DNA from: Kappaphycus alvarezii | Taxonomy: Eukaryota > Rhodophyta > Florideophyceae > Gigartinales > Solieriaceae | NCBI GenBank assembly: GCA_002205965.3 | Contig: NADL03000517.1 | Location: 1,612,001-1,676,000 of the forward strand | Direction: 5' to 3' | Length of the DNA: 64,000 nucleotides | Shown here: positions 1 through 10,629 of the stretch, piece after piece | Layout of the letters: every line of letters begins with the position of its first letter | Position numbering within the stretch: position 1 is the stretch's first letter | Made by a program: the position numbers and the translations under genes | The notes under the pieces: generated by a model | Databases searched by the model: none | Seen by the model: only the letters and a program-made list of their open reading frames with translations | What the model was told of the DNA's origin: nothing

Positions 1-731
1 GTAACTCGAGCTATTAATGGCGAATGTACTGCGGATATTGCAGCGGGGGCGCAAACTCCTGTATTGGGAGATGAAAAAGTCTTTTTTCTTGACTGATGGG
101 CATAAGAAGGACAGGGTGGAGTGGGCGACAAAGATAGCGGAATGGGGGCTTTTTCAGTGGCAAAAGGTTATCTTTTCGGATGAAAAGGAGTCTAATCTTG
201 ATGGCGCGGACGGATTGGCATGCTATAAAAATGTTATTAGCAAAGATGAACGCGTCTTCTCGAGATGGAAAGGGGGTTCAGAGTGTGATAGTGTTAGGAT
301 GCTTTTCTTTTTATGGTTCATGTGATTCTTTGTTTACTTACGGGCGACAGGACTATTCAAAGTATATCGAGACTTAAGTGGAAATGTTCCAGCCTTGGAC
401 GACCTTTACACACTTTGAAAATTGGACATATCAACAGGTTAATTGCCTGTACCATGTTTCTAAATCTACAAGAAGTGGTTTGAAGACAAGAAAGTACAGC
501 TTTTGAAGTGGCCATAACGTACGGTTGACTTAAACCCAAAAGAATAATTCTGAGGATTGTTGGGAGGGATGAATATGGGGATGCGGGACATTTCGTACTA
601 TAGTGGAGCTTGGGGAGGCTATCATTGACAGCTGGTCGCGAATTACCTAGGCAACGCTGCAAAACATTGTCAAATCCATGGTTCAGTGTTTTATTGCCGT
701 TCTGAAGAAAAATAGAGCAAAACTTTTGTAG
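1..731 (+). pseudogene. Tc1/mariner-family transposase remnant (5' end outside window)
   Basis: Translation of about 17-300 gives a typical Tc1/mariner middle region: a stretch ending in LTDGHKKDRVEWA, then KVIFSDEK followed by NLDGADG, the segment around the first or second catalytic Asp of the DDE/D domain. After about 290 the similarity moves to another frame (VLGCFSFYG), and the stretch from about 600 to 731 reads like the family C-terminus (LGEAIIDSWSRI, then LQNIVKSM). The frame change and several in-frame stops show it cannot make a transposase. Such enzymes cut and paste DNA at TA targets. The start and the upstream terminal repeat lie outside the window, and no convincing 3' terminal repeat was identified. 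Confidence 0.75.
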
Positions 732-959
732 TAATTTCAAATGTATACTCCGGATATCAAAAATTGGAATTTTTACTTAGTATTTTACAATTAAAGCACG
801 CCATGGCGCTCTTTTTCTACGTAGCAAGTTCTCTCTAGCCCCCAAGCGGGGAGGGGTCTTTGAAGAAAGTAAAAAACCGTAGCATATCGTGATTTATAGC
901 GATTTGGCCGCAAAATTAGACCGCTCTTCACGGAAGTGGAAGTTTTTGTATGGAAATTG

Positions 960-1640
960 TTCAGAACTATGTACTAGACACGATTCGACCTCCACAGGCA
1001 ATCACCATTGCTCCCGACCCTATCCTCAGTCCGCTGCACCCACATCCAAACAGGAGCATGCGCCCATCTCCATCCGCAATTACGCACCCATCTCCGTCTC
1101 CAATCCATTACACGTCTATCTCTAGTCGTGCAACCACTTCCGTCCTCAATTGTGAACCTACCTCCACTCGCAATCTTGCACGAACATTCATTCCGAGTCA
1201 ACTGCACGCACCTTCATTTACAATCTTGCATGCACCTCCATTTGGAAAATACTACACGCACCTGTGCCCCCCATCCTGCAATACTCCGATCCCCAATCAG
1301 GCAAAAAATCCAATCAATTGCATCCACCTCTAATCCCAATCACCTGCACTTACATCCATTCCAAATTAACTGAACTGACATCCATCCCCAGTCGTGTACC
1401 CCACTCCACCCGCACTCGTGAATCCGCAGACATCCCTAATCTACTGCAACCACATCTATCCACCATCCACTGCACCCAAACTCATCCATAATCCACTGCA
1501 CTCAACTCCACCGGCGCTTGTGATCCCACATCCATCGCCAGTCGTGAACACACATCCATCCACAATCTTGCCCCTACCTCTGTCTTCCATCCACTGCAAC
1601 CATGTCCATAACCCCTTCAATCTTGCCTCTCTATTCTCGT
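960..1640. repeat. Degenerate C/A-rich minisatellite-like tract
   Basis: About 680 bases are strongly C-rich and G-poor on the + strand, built from a loosely repeated unit of roughly 24-32 bases. Recurring blocks resemble ACCTCCATCCACAATCTTGC and CCACATCCATCGCCAGTCGTG. Copies vary in length and sequence. Several overlapping open frames here are products of this composition and show no recognisable protein. Confidence 0.55.
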
Positions 1641-2829
1641 CCTTGACATAGATAAAGGAAGCACTCCCACCATAGTGGACAGCAACCAGCTGCTGGTGAG
1701 TTTGCACTAAAAGACGCCGGACAAAACGAAAAAGCGGTGGGGAAGAAGATGCAAAGCCTTTACATGTCTCGTATTTAAAAGAACATGACGACCTAGATAA
1801 CCGCCACCGTCGACTGCGGCAACTGACACCACCTGCAGTCACTCGAATTGATTTTGTAGGGCAAAATATAAGCGGCAGATCGCCGTTGCCACTCCTTTTT
1901 GCGGGTAGAATGGGTGTATCCGGGCATGAAAACCACTCCAGCCCCGCTTTGAATGCGTCAATGCCCAGCAAAAATACAATGCCAATTCGTGCCGGTACTG
2001 TTAAGCGAAAAATAGGAGGCCGCGGTGTGGTGTAAAAGGGTTACGTAGGGAGGCGTGCTAATTTTTTTCCTCGCAGCGAAACTGAAAGACTACTTGAGCT
2101 TTTACATGACCGCCTTCCCGTGGCCAATGACTAATAGGAAAAGGAGGCAAGGCTACTTGAGGTAAGATACCCAGCACAAGGTCGAAACTCATACTCCCTG
2201 CGACGATAATTTTCTGCGCTCTGCAGGAGAACGCCACCAACTGGAGATCACAGTGTACATCCCAAGGTTCTCAAAGCCAAGAAATTCGGAATCAGATCAC
2301 AGAACATGCAAATATTAGGGATGGAAGAGACTCAGAGGAGGAGTATTTTTGGGAAATTATGGAGAAAACGGCGCCGTTTCCGTCGATTCATCCCTTTTTA
2401 CAACCACTGTACGAGAGTGAGGAATTATTTTACCAGATATTGAAGATCAGCAATCTAGTGGGGATCCTACGACAGGAATTGAAGTGAAACTGCATCCTGA
2501 TATGACTACATAACGTTCTACGTCATACAGTCCGATTGTTCGGAAGCGAAATACGATGAGTAACCGGCGAAAATTTGAGAAGGGTGCAATAATATGTTCA
2601 GTTCAAGCCTCAATCGCGCAGAAAAATATGCGCAGGGATCAGGAATACAGGCGAAAAAGGGTTTATCAAGAGGATGATCGTAGGAGGAGGGAATGGGAGC
2701 CTAGGGGAAGAGAGGAAAGGCGGGCGGAATAACGGGAAATCATAGCAGAGGACCGGTAACTTAGTGAGAGATTTACACGAGTCATGATTATTGCCTTAAT
2801 TGATCTGCGTGCTGACGACATGTTAACTG
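1641..2829. other. No gene recognised
   Basis: Mixed sequence with only short frames. Around 2620-2740 the + strand encodes a short Arg/Glu-rich stretch (RRKRVYQEDDRRRREWE) without a start codon or known domain. It may belong to the neighbouring transposon remnant, but nothing supports a gene. Confidence 0.4.
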
Positions 2830-3720
2830 ACCAAGACCACAGTTAGGAATTCTGAATTCTCCATGATTCGCCTCCGCACTCACTTGCCGTATGTAGCTAT
2901 GAATTATCCAATTGATTCCTAATATTCGCGAACGAAGGTTGTATCTCAGCACCATGCAGACCAGAATTGCTTTCCTCTCTCCTTTCTCCTCGTAAACAAA
3001 TCTATCTTTGATTCATGGAACATAGCCCTGAAACTCCCTCATTCCCCACTCCGACCCTTGTCTGGAAGATGTTCCGTGGGCTAATATGGCAATTGATTCT
3101 CTTGTTTCATTACTTCCAACTAAACAGTCCTGGGAGGAATTGATTAGAAAGGAGTACTTATGCATTGAAAATGAGGAATGTACCACTCATTGCCCTCCAT
3201 GCTCGTGGAACGAGCACTCTAGCTTATCATATATTCCTCCCCATTCCGCCACAGTTGAATCATGCCTAGTACCAGGAGCGTTGATCGAACATGCAATAGC
3301 AACTCCGCACGGGACAGCAGCAACCACGTTTCTGACATATTGATTGTGCTTCCAGTCGTTCAAGAACATTTTATTTATTGTATTGTCTCTAGATTGTTCT
3401 GGATACAGCTTCAACCAGCCAGAAACACAGAACACACTTCGTAGCATGGGTTTTTCTGCGTAAACCTCCCTTTGGTATTCTGCAATTTATCTCCCAGCGG
3501 CATACTAACCATGTAGAGTGGATGTTTATTGAATGATTTCGGAAGTATTCGACGGCCAAGCCTAAGAAAAATAGAACATACTGAACCTGTTATTCCAAGC
3601 CACATGCATTGGGCAAACTCAGCACTTCTAGTTCTACACCATGTCAAAATGAGACGCAAGAAGCATGTTTCTGCCATGCTTCTCGGCCTTCCCTCCTTCC
3701 GGCAAGATCCAGCCATCTTA
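2830..3720 (-). pseudogene. PIF/Harbinger-type DDE transposase remnant (DDE_Tnp_4-like)
   Basis: Read on the minus strand from 3720 downwards, pieces occur in the order expected for this family. First comes a helical N-terminal part with SVCSIFLRLGRRILPKSF (about 3530-3600). Next is LKLYPEQSRDNTINKMF with NDWKHNQYV, then the core INAPGTRHDSTVAEWGGIYDKLE-type stretch (about 3200-3280) that carries the family's conserved HDS motif. The tail then resembles FPRIKDRF-type sequence (about 3020). At least two frame changes and several stops break it, so it is an inactive copy. These transposases usually insert at short TWA-type sites and need a Myb-like partner protein; no partner gene is recognisable here. 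Confidence 0.7.
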
Positions 3721-5814
3721 TTTGCCCACCGTTTGAGTACGGTTTATAATTACTATATAAAGATTCAAACAGCTTTAGCAAAAACTAAAACGAGCGGTCG
3801 TCAAATCCCGTAAGAGCACTTAAGGATTGGTTACATCCCGATCCTAGAAGTGCAGCAAGGATTGAAATTCTAGGGTTCTGTAGCGCTTTCCTTCTTATTT
3901 TGCGGTCTCGTCGGCGAAGATTTTCCAATAAAAGTAGTTTTCGGAAATTACGCCACGATTGGTTGCTGAATGCGTAGTGATTAGAATGCTAGAGCTATTG
4001 CAGTACCTAAGAAGCCCATTAGAAAGAGAGGTCTTGGATCAGGAGAAGCATTGAAGCACGGTCAAGGAATTAGACCTAATGTCCTTTTGCAGTACTCCGA
4101 TCGGTGGGTTTGTCCTTGATCGGAGTACTTGAGCATGAGAAGGCAGTATGAGGACATAATTGAAAATAGTTGATAATCATTTTTGCGACCTGTGATTTCC
4201 GGAGTGCAATGGCATGAATTCGCAGTATACCTTGCATACTGTAGCTATTTTCTACAGTAAAAAACTGTGTTTTATGGAGACTCCCAATAAAGTTCACTTA
4301 AGGTGTCTTCAGTTGTTTTGATTCTATAAATATGGGCTTAAAGGAGTTTTTCATATGCATTTTTCTTTAAAAGCAAATTTGAATATTCCCACTGCTTATT
4401 CAGCTTGGCAGCAGCTTTCAGTCGATATGCCGTTCAAGGTGCAGTGTGCAGTGGTTGGGGAGACACCTCTAACTCTATACTTCTGACGCGCTCTGTACAT
4501 TACTTTGCGGACACATAACGTACAATACGTACGTGATATTCAGTTTCGGGTTGGCCTCTTAAAGAAGTTCTAACTGTAATGATGTTTGGCGGTTTGGCTG
4601 AGGGTAGAGTCGCAGCAGACTTAGAAGGGCGTTGTCAAGGTAAGGTAAGGAGGAACGGCAAAAGATGCCGGTGTGCTACCTCTACTTATGCTATGGTCAC
4701 CCGTATTCCCATTTTTTATGTAAAATTGCTTTCGTTGCCACTGCTGATTGCGCTTTTGTTTCGATTTTGCTTTTGAATTGCTGCCTTTTTTAATAACCAT
4801 CCGCTGTCCGCTCGCCTCTTGATATTGTACTTGTACTCTGCGGTCTTGTGTGCGTGCTCGTATCCTGATTGCGTCGTCGCTGCTCTTTTCATGCATTACT
4901 GTACATACTATGCGCGCTCGCCGAGATGATCCTCTCTTTATTTGATCAGTTTCCTTCTGATTCTGATTCTTGTTCAACTCAATCCAGATCTTCTGATATG
5001 TCAATTTTTTAGTGCGAAAACCATCGAACAACAGTACAGTGTCGGCAATTCAAATGCAGTAGTTGCGACAAGTGACAAATCGGGGGGTATTCGGCTATCC
5101 CCTCGGGTAAGTCAGCGCCGTCCCGAAATCACTGTTCTCTTTATTTAACTCTCCATTGTTAGTGCATTTGACCACATCTGCAGCACTTGACCGAAACTGA
5201 GTGGCTTAAATGGCTTTCGCCTAATTTGCACTCCACATGATATACAATGCTGTGATGTATAGTACCTGGCACCGTCCCAAAAAAGACGTTTACCCATACG
5301 ACGATGGCATTTATTTTGTGTTTCGGCACCCAAAGCTATGAATAATGAAAAAATACAGTAATCTAGACCCAACATTCAAGTTCAAAATCACTTCAGTTGA
5401 CACAATAGTCAATATTAACCTGGACCTAACAGTTTGGTTGGCATTTACAGTCAATCCAATCTCGATCGCATGAAAATCATTTGAAACCACAGTCAATAGG
5501 TCACGTAGACTTTAAAAACCGGAATGAAAAGCGAAATATTAAAATTCAGCAATATGCTAATAATTTGTTGACACAAGTAAACTCTATGTAAATACCTGTG
5601 TAGGGAAAAGCGGAGATGGTTTGTGTATCAGGGCGAGAAAAGAAAAGATCAGATTAAGAATGGGAATAAACATACAGAATAAAATCACATGCTGAGATCA
5701 AAAATAATTGTCAGATTAAAGAGATACAGATGAACTAAATCATTTACGGTTTGTAATGAACAATGTGCACTTGATGTTTCTGCCGTCCCTTCAACAAAGA
5801 TTCCACTAATCAAG
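3721..5814. other. No gene recognised
   Basis: About 2.1 kb without a frame that resembles a known protein on either strand. The part next to 5815 probably contains the 3' untranslated end or LTR of the minus-strand copia remnant, but no repeat pair could be found to prove this. Confidence 0.35.
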
Positions 5815-6480
5815 GCCTAAAAACGCATCAGTTCTAGTAAATTGTTGAGGGAAATCACTTTTGTAAAAATATCAGCAGGTTGTCTAGAAAACCCAATATG
5901 TTCTAATCTCACAACGCCTCTGGACACGAAGCCTTGAAAAAGACGTACTTTCAAGTCTATGCGTTATTTATTGCATACGTTGACAATTTAGTTGCAAAGT
6001 CTACGCAGAGGTGATGCACATGAACACATCAGTTGCGGGGTACTGCAAATTTGACCTCCACTGCTGACAATGGCAAATTTCCCGGAACAGCTTTCTGATC
6101 CAAGAGATACCTTTCGCGCCGGACGAAAGCGCTATATTTTTTGAATCTTCTCGGGAAAGTGTGAGAATAGATTTTCTTGCTTCTCCAGAACACGGGAGCA
6201 TTGTTGACCGCGATGATAAAGCCAGCACTAGATCTTCTGGTCTATCTACACCCCCCTAGTCGGCTTCGACAACTAAAACAAGAGAATACGCAGTCATTTC
6301 TTTATTTGACTGAAAGTAGAGTCCGTAGAGTTTCGCCATGATGAGTTATCTCTTAAGAAGTTTGAGATATGTGGCGAGTGGGTGCATGGAGGTTCCAAGC
6401 GAGAGCAGAAATTGGAAACGGTCCATACGGCCTCGTACTCACTGCGATGTCATTAAAAGCGCCGACTATGGGGCGTTAAT
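5815..6480 (-). mobile_element. Ty1/copia remnant: end of reverse transcriptase and RNase H
   Basis: On the minus strand, about 6480-6330 has the decayed YGPF...RPDI-like stretch that precedes RNase H in copia polyproteins. About 6230-6050 gives an RNase H segment (NNAPVFWRSKK in one frame, ALSSGAKGISWIRKLF in another). About 5990-5815 gives the classic C-terminal end of copia RNase H (HIDLKV-like, then VVRLEHIGFSRQPADIFTK). The pieces lie in different frames with stops, so the copy is dead. No gag, protease or integrase of this copy is visible upstream (above 6480), so it is also truncated. Confidence 0.7.
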
Positions 6481-7086
6481 CAGCATGTAACGAAAGAGCG
6501 AGAATAGACTAATTTTCTTATGTCGGTAGAATGTCTGCGTTAAGTTGTAATTTGTTGTGTGAAACATTGGCTTGCTGTAACCCAAACGATTTGCAAAGAC
6601 GCGATATAGATACTGAGTTTGGTTGGCCTTAATGAAGTCTAGGCTCCGATATATTTTCCATCTGATTATTGACTCAACAGAAACGAGAAGTTTGATATCG
6701 AGACGGGCGGGAAGTCTATCTTTGAAATAAGGCATGAGCCCGTTGTTATTAGAATCAAAAAAATATCTTCTTCTACAACTGTGAGCAAAATGAACAAAGT
6801 TTTGCTTCGAAAAGAGTAAATGTGGGCATTGAATTGAGAAAGATAAAATACCCATGACCAGAGACAATATTCGAGAAGATAGCCCTATGTTTCGCCACTT
6901 CTCTTCACTAAAATGCTTCTGGTGCAAAGATCGGACCTCAGGACCCCAATTTGACACTCCGGGTGTGTTCCGGTTCTGGATGTACTTACTGGCTACCATA
7001 TACATAGGTTGAGGCCAGAAAAGAATAAAGGGAAAGGTGTCAGTTATGTTGATAATTGTTACGTAACTTGGAAGCATGAGATGCAA
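6466..7086 (-). other. Unrecognised open frame of about 206 codons
   Basis: A minus-strand frame rich in Phe, Tyr, Leu, Arg and Asn with no domain I recognise. Its length is at the edge of what this AT-rich sequence would give by chance. It lies where the body of the minus-strand copia remnant should be, but it shows no copia reverse transcriptase motifs. I do not propose a product. Confidence 0.15.
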
Positions 7087-7593
7087 TCAGTGGTAACTTG
7101 GCGATGAAATCATGCTATAAATGTCGGATCAGAGGGCCTCCCTGAAGTTTTAGTCGGATCCGTCCAGAAATGAATGTGACCTTTATTTAATAGAGCCTTT
7201 AGGACAGGACAAAAGACCTTTGTAGGCCGAAAATCGTGATGCAGAATTTCTAAAACATTGGAAAGAACAATAGAAGGGATAAAATTTAAGTTGTGAAGGG
7301 ATTAGTGCGGACAGTGACTGTGTGAAGGTAACAGCGTATCACTTAGTAGTACTACAGCGGGTAAAAAGATGAATAGAGAACAAAGTCTTAAGCAAGGGGG
7401 AGTCTTAACTGCAGATTACAAAAAATAACAGAACCGAGTTCTGCATTATTATAAGATTTATGCATTAGCATTGTTTAAAGTAGTAGAATATTGCCACGCA
7501 TATTTATTGCCATGTATAAGAGTATTTAGAAGTCAGTAGAGTTATTGGCAACCGTTCATAAAGTAAGATGACGAAATGAAAACACTTTGGACC

Positions 7594-8112
7594 TGTGTCG
7601 ATTACACGACACACTTCGAAAGATGATGTCCACATCAACATCATCAGAGGATGAATTCAGGCTGAAGAGGAAGCATTGATTGCCAAAACTGTATAGTTTT
7701 GTCACCCCATCGACACAAGAGTCTTCGGAATGACACATATGCCCATGGACGAAGTTACCGACGAGGTATGTGTCACCGACACGACACATGAGTCAATGCG
7801 GTGACACAGATACCCAATGAAAATTAACATAGCGAGCTATTTATCGCTAATGCGAGACGTAAGATGAGGACTGCGTCACACAAGAGACACAGATCCAAAG
7901 CGGAGGGACGTGAAATTGAACCTTTTTCTCCTACACGACACACGTTTGTGTTTCGGCGGCCTCAAAGCATTACGATAGTGAATCATTATTCTTTTTTATG
8001 TCACCCTTTAACATATGTGCTAGATGGGCGAGACAAAAGACTAATTAAAGCATTAAAAAGCGCAAGGACGATTCTTCTGTGTCTCATTAGAGACACAAGT
8101 ATGTCTGTATTG
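7594..8112. repeat. Cluster of TGTGTC...GACACA inverted-repeat motifs
   Basis: At least three short dyads share the half-site TGTGTC/GACACA. 7594-7613 is TGTGTCG with a 6-base spacer and CGACACA. 7768-7789 is ATGTGTC with an 8-base spacer and GACACAT. 8078-8097 is TGTGTCTC, ATTA, GAGACACA. Single half-sites lie between them (about 7695, 7735, 7800, 7885, 7940 and 8112). No gene is recognised in the stretch. Confidence 0.6.
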
Positions 8113-8142
8113 TGACACATATTTGAAAAGTGACGGGATCTT

Positions 8143-9222
8143 ATGAACAATACCCGCATGGCCCCCTCTCGACCTATCCACCCCATCACACACCCCATCA
8201 CCCTCTCCATCCTTGTCCTAACCACCATGAGCTCTTCCCCTTCGCCATCATTCCCATCCGCTGCTCCCCGTCTTCATCGCCCCTCCGCCTCCATAGTTCG
8301 CTCGCTCCCCATCGTTGTCATCGCCAAGCCTGCGATCATATCCACTGGTCCCCACCATCCGATTGTTTTTTCCCGTAACGTTCTCATCCCTTCCACCGCT
8401 CCCAAAGCCCCCCCTTTCCTGACATCCGTGTTACTCACCACTCCAACCATCCGCATCCTCATCCGCACCAGCTCGCCACTCCCATCATCCCCACCCGCAG
8501 AACACCATCTCTACCCGAAGTCGAACCCGTACCTATCCCCTCCTGCATTGGTGGTCCTCGCGCTCTCCCGATACGTCCAAATTGCTTCTCCTGCCTTATT
8601 CGCACCGTGCCGCCCCCATCGTGCCAGTCGTACCATTACCCGCACCATCAAGCCCGCATTAATCACACCCGTGCCAATAAACGAACCATCAAGACTTAAA
8701 GTATCGCCCACGTGCAAGCCTTTGCACCATCACGTCTCCATTTGTCAGCCCTGCCCCAGTTTTCACACAATCACGTCGCCATTTTCTCCCTTTGGAAATA
8801 CTCGCAAAGTCACGTCGTCATTTGTGGGCCTCCCGACACCATTTGGTCCCCCATTTCCTGTCTGCTTGACCCGCCAAAAACCACGCCCTCGTTCCCTCAT
8901 TCGTTGGCACCGCTTATTGGTACATAGAGGAGGAGGACCGGTCGTTAATGTGGTACGCGGCCCTTCTATTGTAAAGGGCGAGAATGAATCACGAGATGCA
9001 GATCTCGCTTCAAATTGTACATTTATACCGCTGGTTAATAACTGGCGTCAGGTTATTGGGCACTGGAGAGAGAGTTGCAGGGCTCTCAGCCCTGATTCCC
9101 CGTTGAAATACTGGCCGGAGAAGGCCAGAACGACTTTAATGAAATCAAAATACCATGAGCGAAAACTTATCGCCGAAAATTATGAACGGCTTGGTGAACG
9201 GTACCTTGCGGGCACTTACTAA
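8143..9222 (+). CDS. Hypothetical protein, low-complexity Pro/Ser/His-rich with a globular C-terminal tail
   Basis: A 359-codon open frame. Residues 1 to about 265 are dominated by Pro, Ser, Thr, His and Ile and come from a C-rich tract, so they may be compositional only. The last 80 or so residues are different: charged and Trp/Tyr-containing (FIPLVNNWRQVIGHWRES, LKYWPEKAR, KYHERKLIAENYERLG). The spacing of Trp and basic residues recalls the GCR1_C DNA-binding domain, which is found in fungal activators and in some tyrosine-recombinase (Crypton) elements; this is a weak impression. No recombinase domain is visible nearby. The tail might be an exon or transposon fragment fused by chance to an open C-rich tract. 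Confidence 0.3.
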   Translation: MNNTRMAPSRPIHPITHPITLSILVLTTMSSSPSPSFPSAAPRLHRPSASIVRSLPIVVIAKPAIISTGPHHPIVFSRNVLIPSTAPKAPPFLTSVLLTTPTIRILIRTSSPLPSSPPAEHHLYPKSNPYLSPPALVVLALSRYVQIASPALFAPCRPHRASRTITRTIKPALITPVPINEPSRLKVSPTCKPLHHHVSICQPCPSFHTITSPFSPFGNTRKVTSSFVGLPTPFGPPFPVCLTRQKPRPRSLIRWHRLLVHRGGGPVVNVVRGPSIVKGENESRDADLASNCTFIPLVNNWRQVIGHWRESCRALSPDSPLKYWPEKARTTLMKSKYHERKLIAENYERLGERYLAGTY

Positions 9223-10100
9223 CCTAAAAAAATACCGAGAAACAAATTGAGGAATAGATTATGAGCGCGGAAGAGGGCGGGAACGTCGCAAACATAGCAT
9301 TTCATTGAATAATACTACCATTCATCACTAAACTCCGGTAAGCAGTTCATGCAGTACACATTGGTGGTATTCTCGATATCTTCTTTTCCCCAAGTGTTGG
9401 AGTCAATATAGGCATGGAAGCATGTGTTATGGAGAGATCGGGAGCAGTAGGCACATTTTTAGGTGCACAACCCCGCAAATATTACCCACGTGGAGTCAAG
9501 CCACCTGTAGTTCCTGCATACGACATATCCGAAATCATCACGGGTAGTATTAACTAACCCTCCACTCCTTTGTGGGATAATGCTTCCTCTCCATGTACTC
9601 TTTCCGAGTTCATTTTTCCTTTTCTGGACAACCGAATTGGACTCCTACACTGCAATCATGCGGCCTCCCCTTATAAATGTTTTTTTGCTCTTAGCTTCCA
9701 TTCCCATGCTGATATATCCTTCAGATCTAACTGAGCCATCAGAATAAGCCTTTCGTTTATTTACCTTTCGAACAAGATATTAGACGCAGGGCCCTCATAT
9801 TTCGAGAGACCGAGGCAGGCAGTGAGTTGAGATATAAATAATTCTTAAAGGCGTTGTCCATCTGATCGGAGAGCGGATCTTTCGAAGTATTACCTGCTAG
9901 AAACATCATCAGGACGGGAGGTGATGAGACGATGTAAGGGTACTGTCGGGACGTTTCATGAGCGGGGAAGTACGGGAAAATTATCCAGTGTAGAAATCGG
10001 GGGAACTCTCACACTATTATACAGCCAATTTATTTGTGTGGCAGCCATTGAGTTGATCAATCATTTGATGTGACAAAGTGGAAACTGTACCTAACTAGAT
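9223..10100. other. No gene recognised
   Basis: Only short frames on both strands and no recognised domain or repeat. Confidence 0.4.
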
Positions 10101-10109
10101 TATGTGTTG

Positions 10110-10385
10110 TGGAGGTGACACAATATATATGTGTTGTGCTAGCGACCCAAGAGAATGTGTCGACTGCCATCACACAGGAGCAAGCGGCACTGCATACTTT
10201 ATGAACACAAGTGTAGAGTGCTTTGTTACGGTATCGGCACACCTACTTGTGTTGAAGTACTGACATACATGTAGAGTCGATGCATCGACATAGGCGGTAT
10301 ATGTCGGTCGTGCGACACAGGAGGTGTATGTATGTATGCTTCGATGCATCGACACAGGTGATATGTGTAGGTTGGGTGACAGAAA
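10110..10385. repeat. Second cluster of TGTGTCGATGCATCGACACA-type palindromes
   Basis: The motif family seen at 7.6-8.1 kb recurs here. GTCGATGCATCGAC at 10276-10289 is a perfect 14-base palindrome. TCGATGCATCGA at 10341-10352 is another, followed by CACAGG. TGTCG/CGACA arms flank a 6-base spacer at about 10302-10317, and half-sites occur at about 10112 and 10157. The spacing between units is irregular, unlike a simple tandem repeat. Confidence 0.6.
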
Positions 10386-10629
10386 TACTTGGCAACAACA
10401 GAAAACAAATCACAACTTCAATTCAACTGGACTTGCTCACAGACAGCGGTCAACATCCACTCCGAACCTCCTCTTCGACAATCTCTACAACTGCACCGCT
10501 CTTCTGCTCGCCTCCCATCTATGTGGAGTTCCTTGGGTGTGAACTACACTTTTACAAAATACCCCCAAAAAAGAATGTCGGTTCACTCTTCTTGGCCTCC
10601 TCCGCATCAGCTTCCGCAACGTCGTCATC

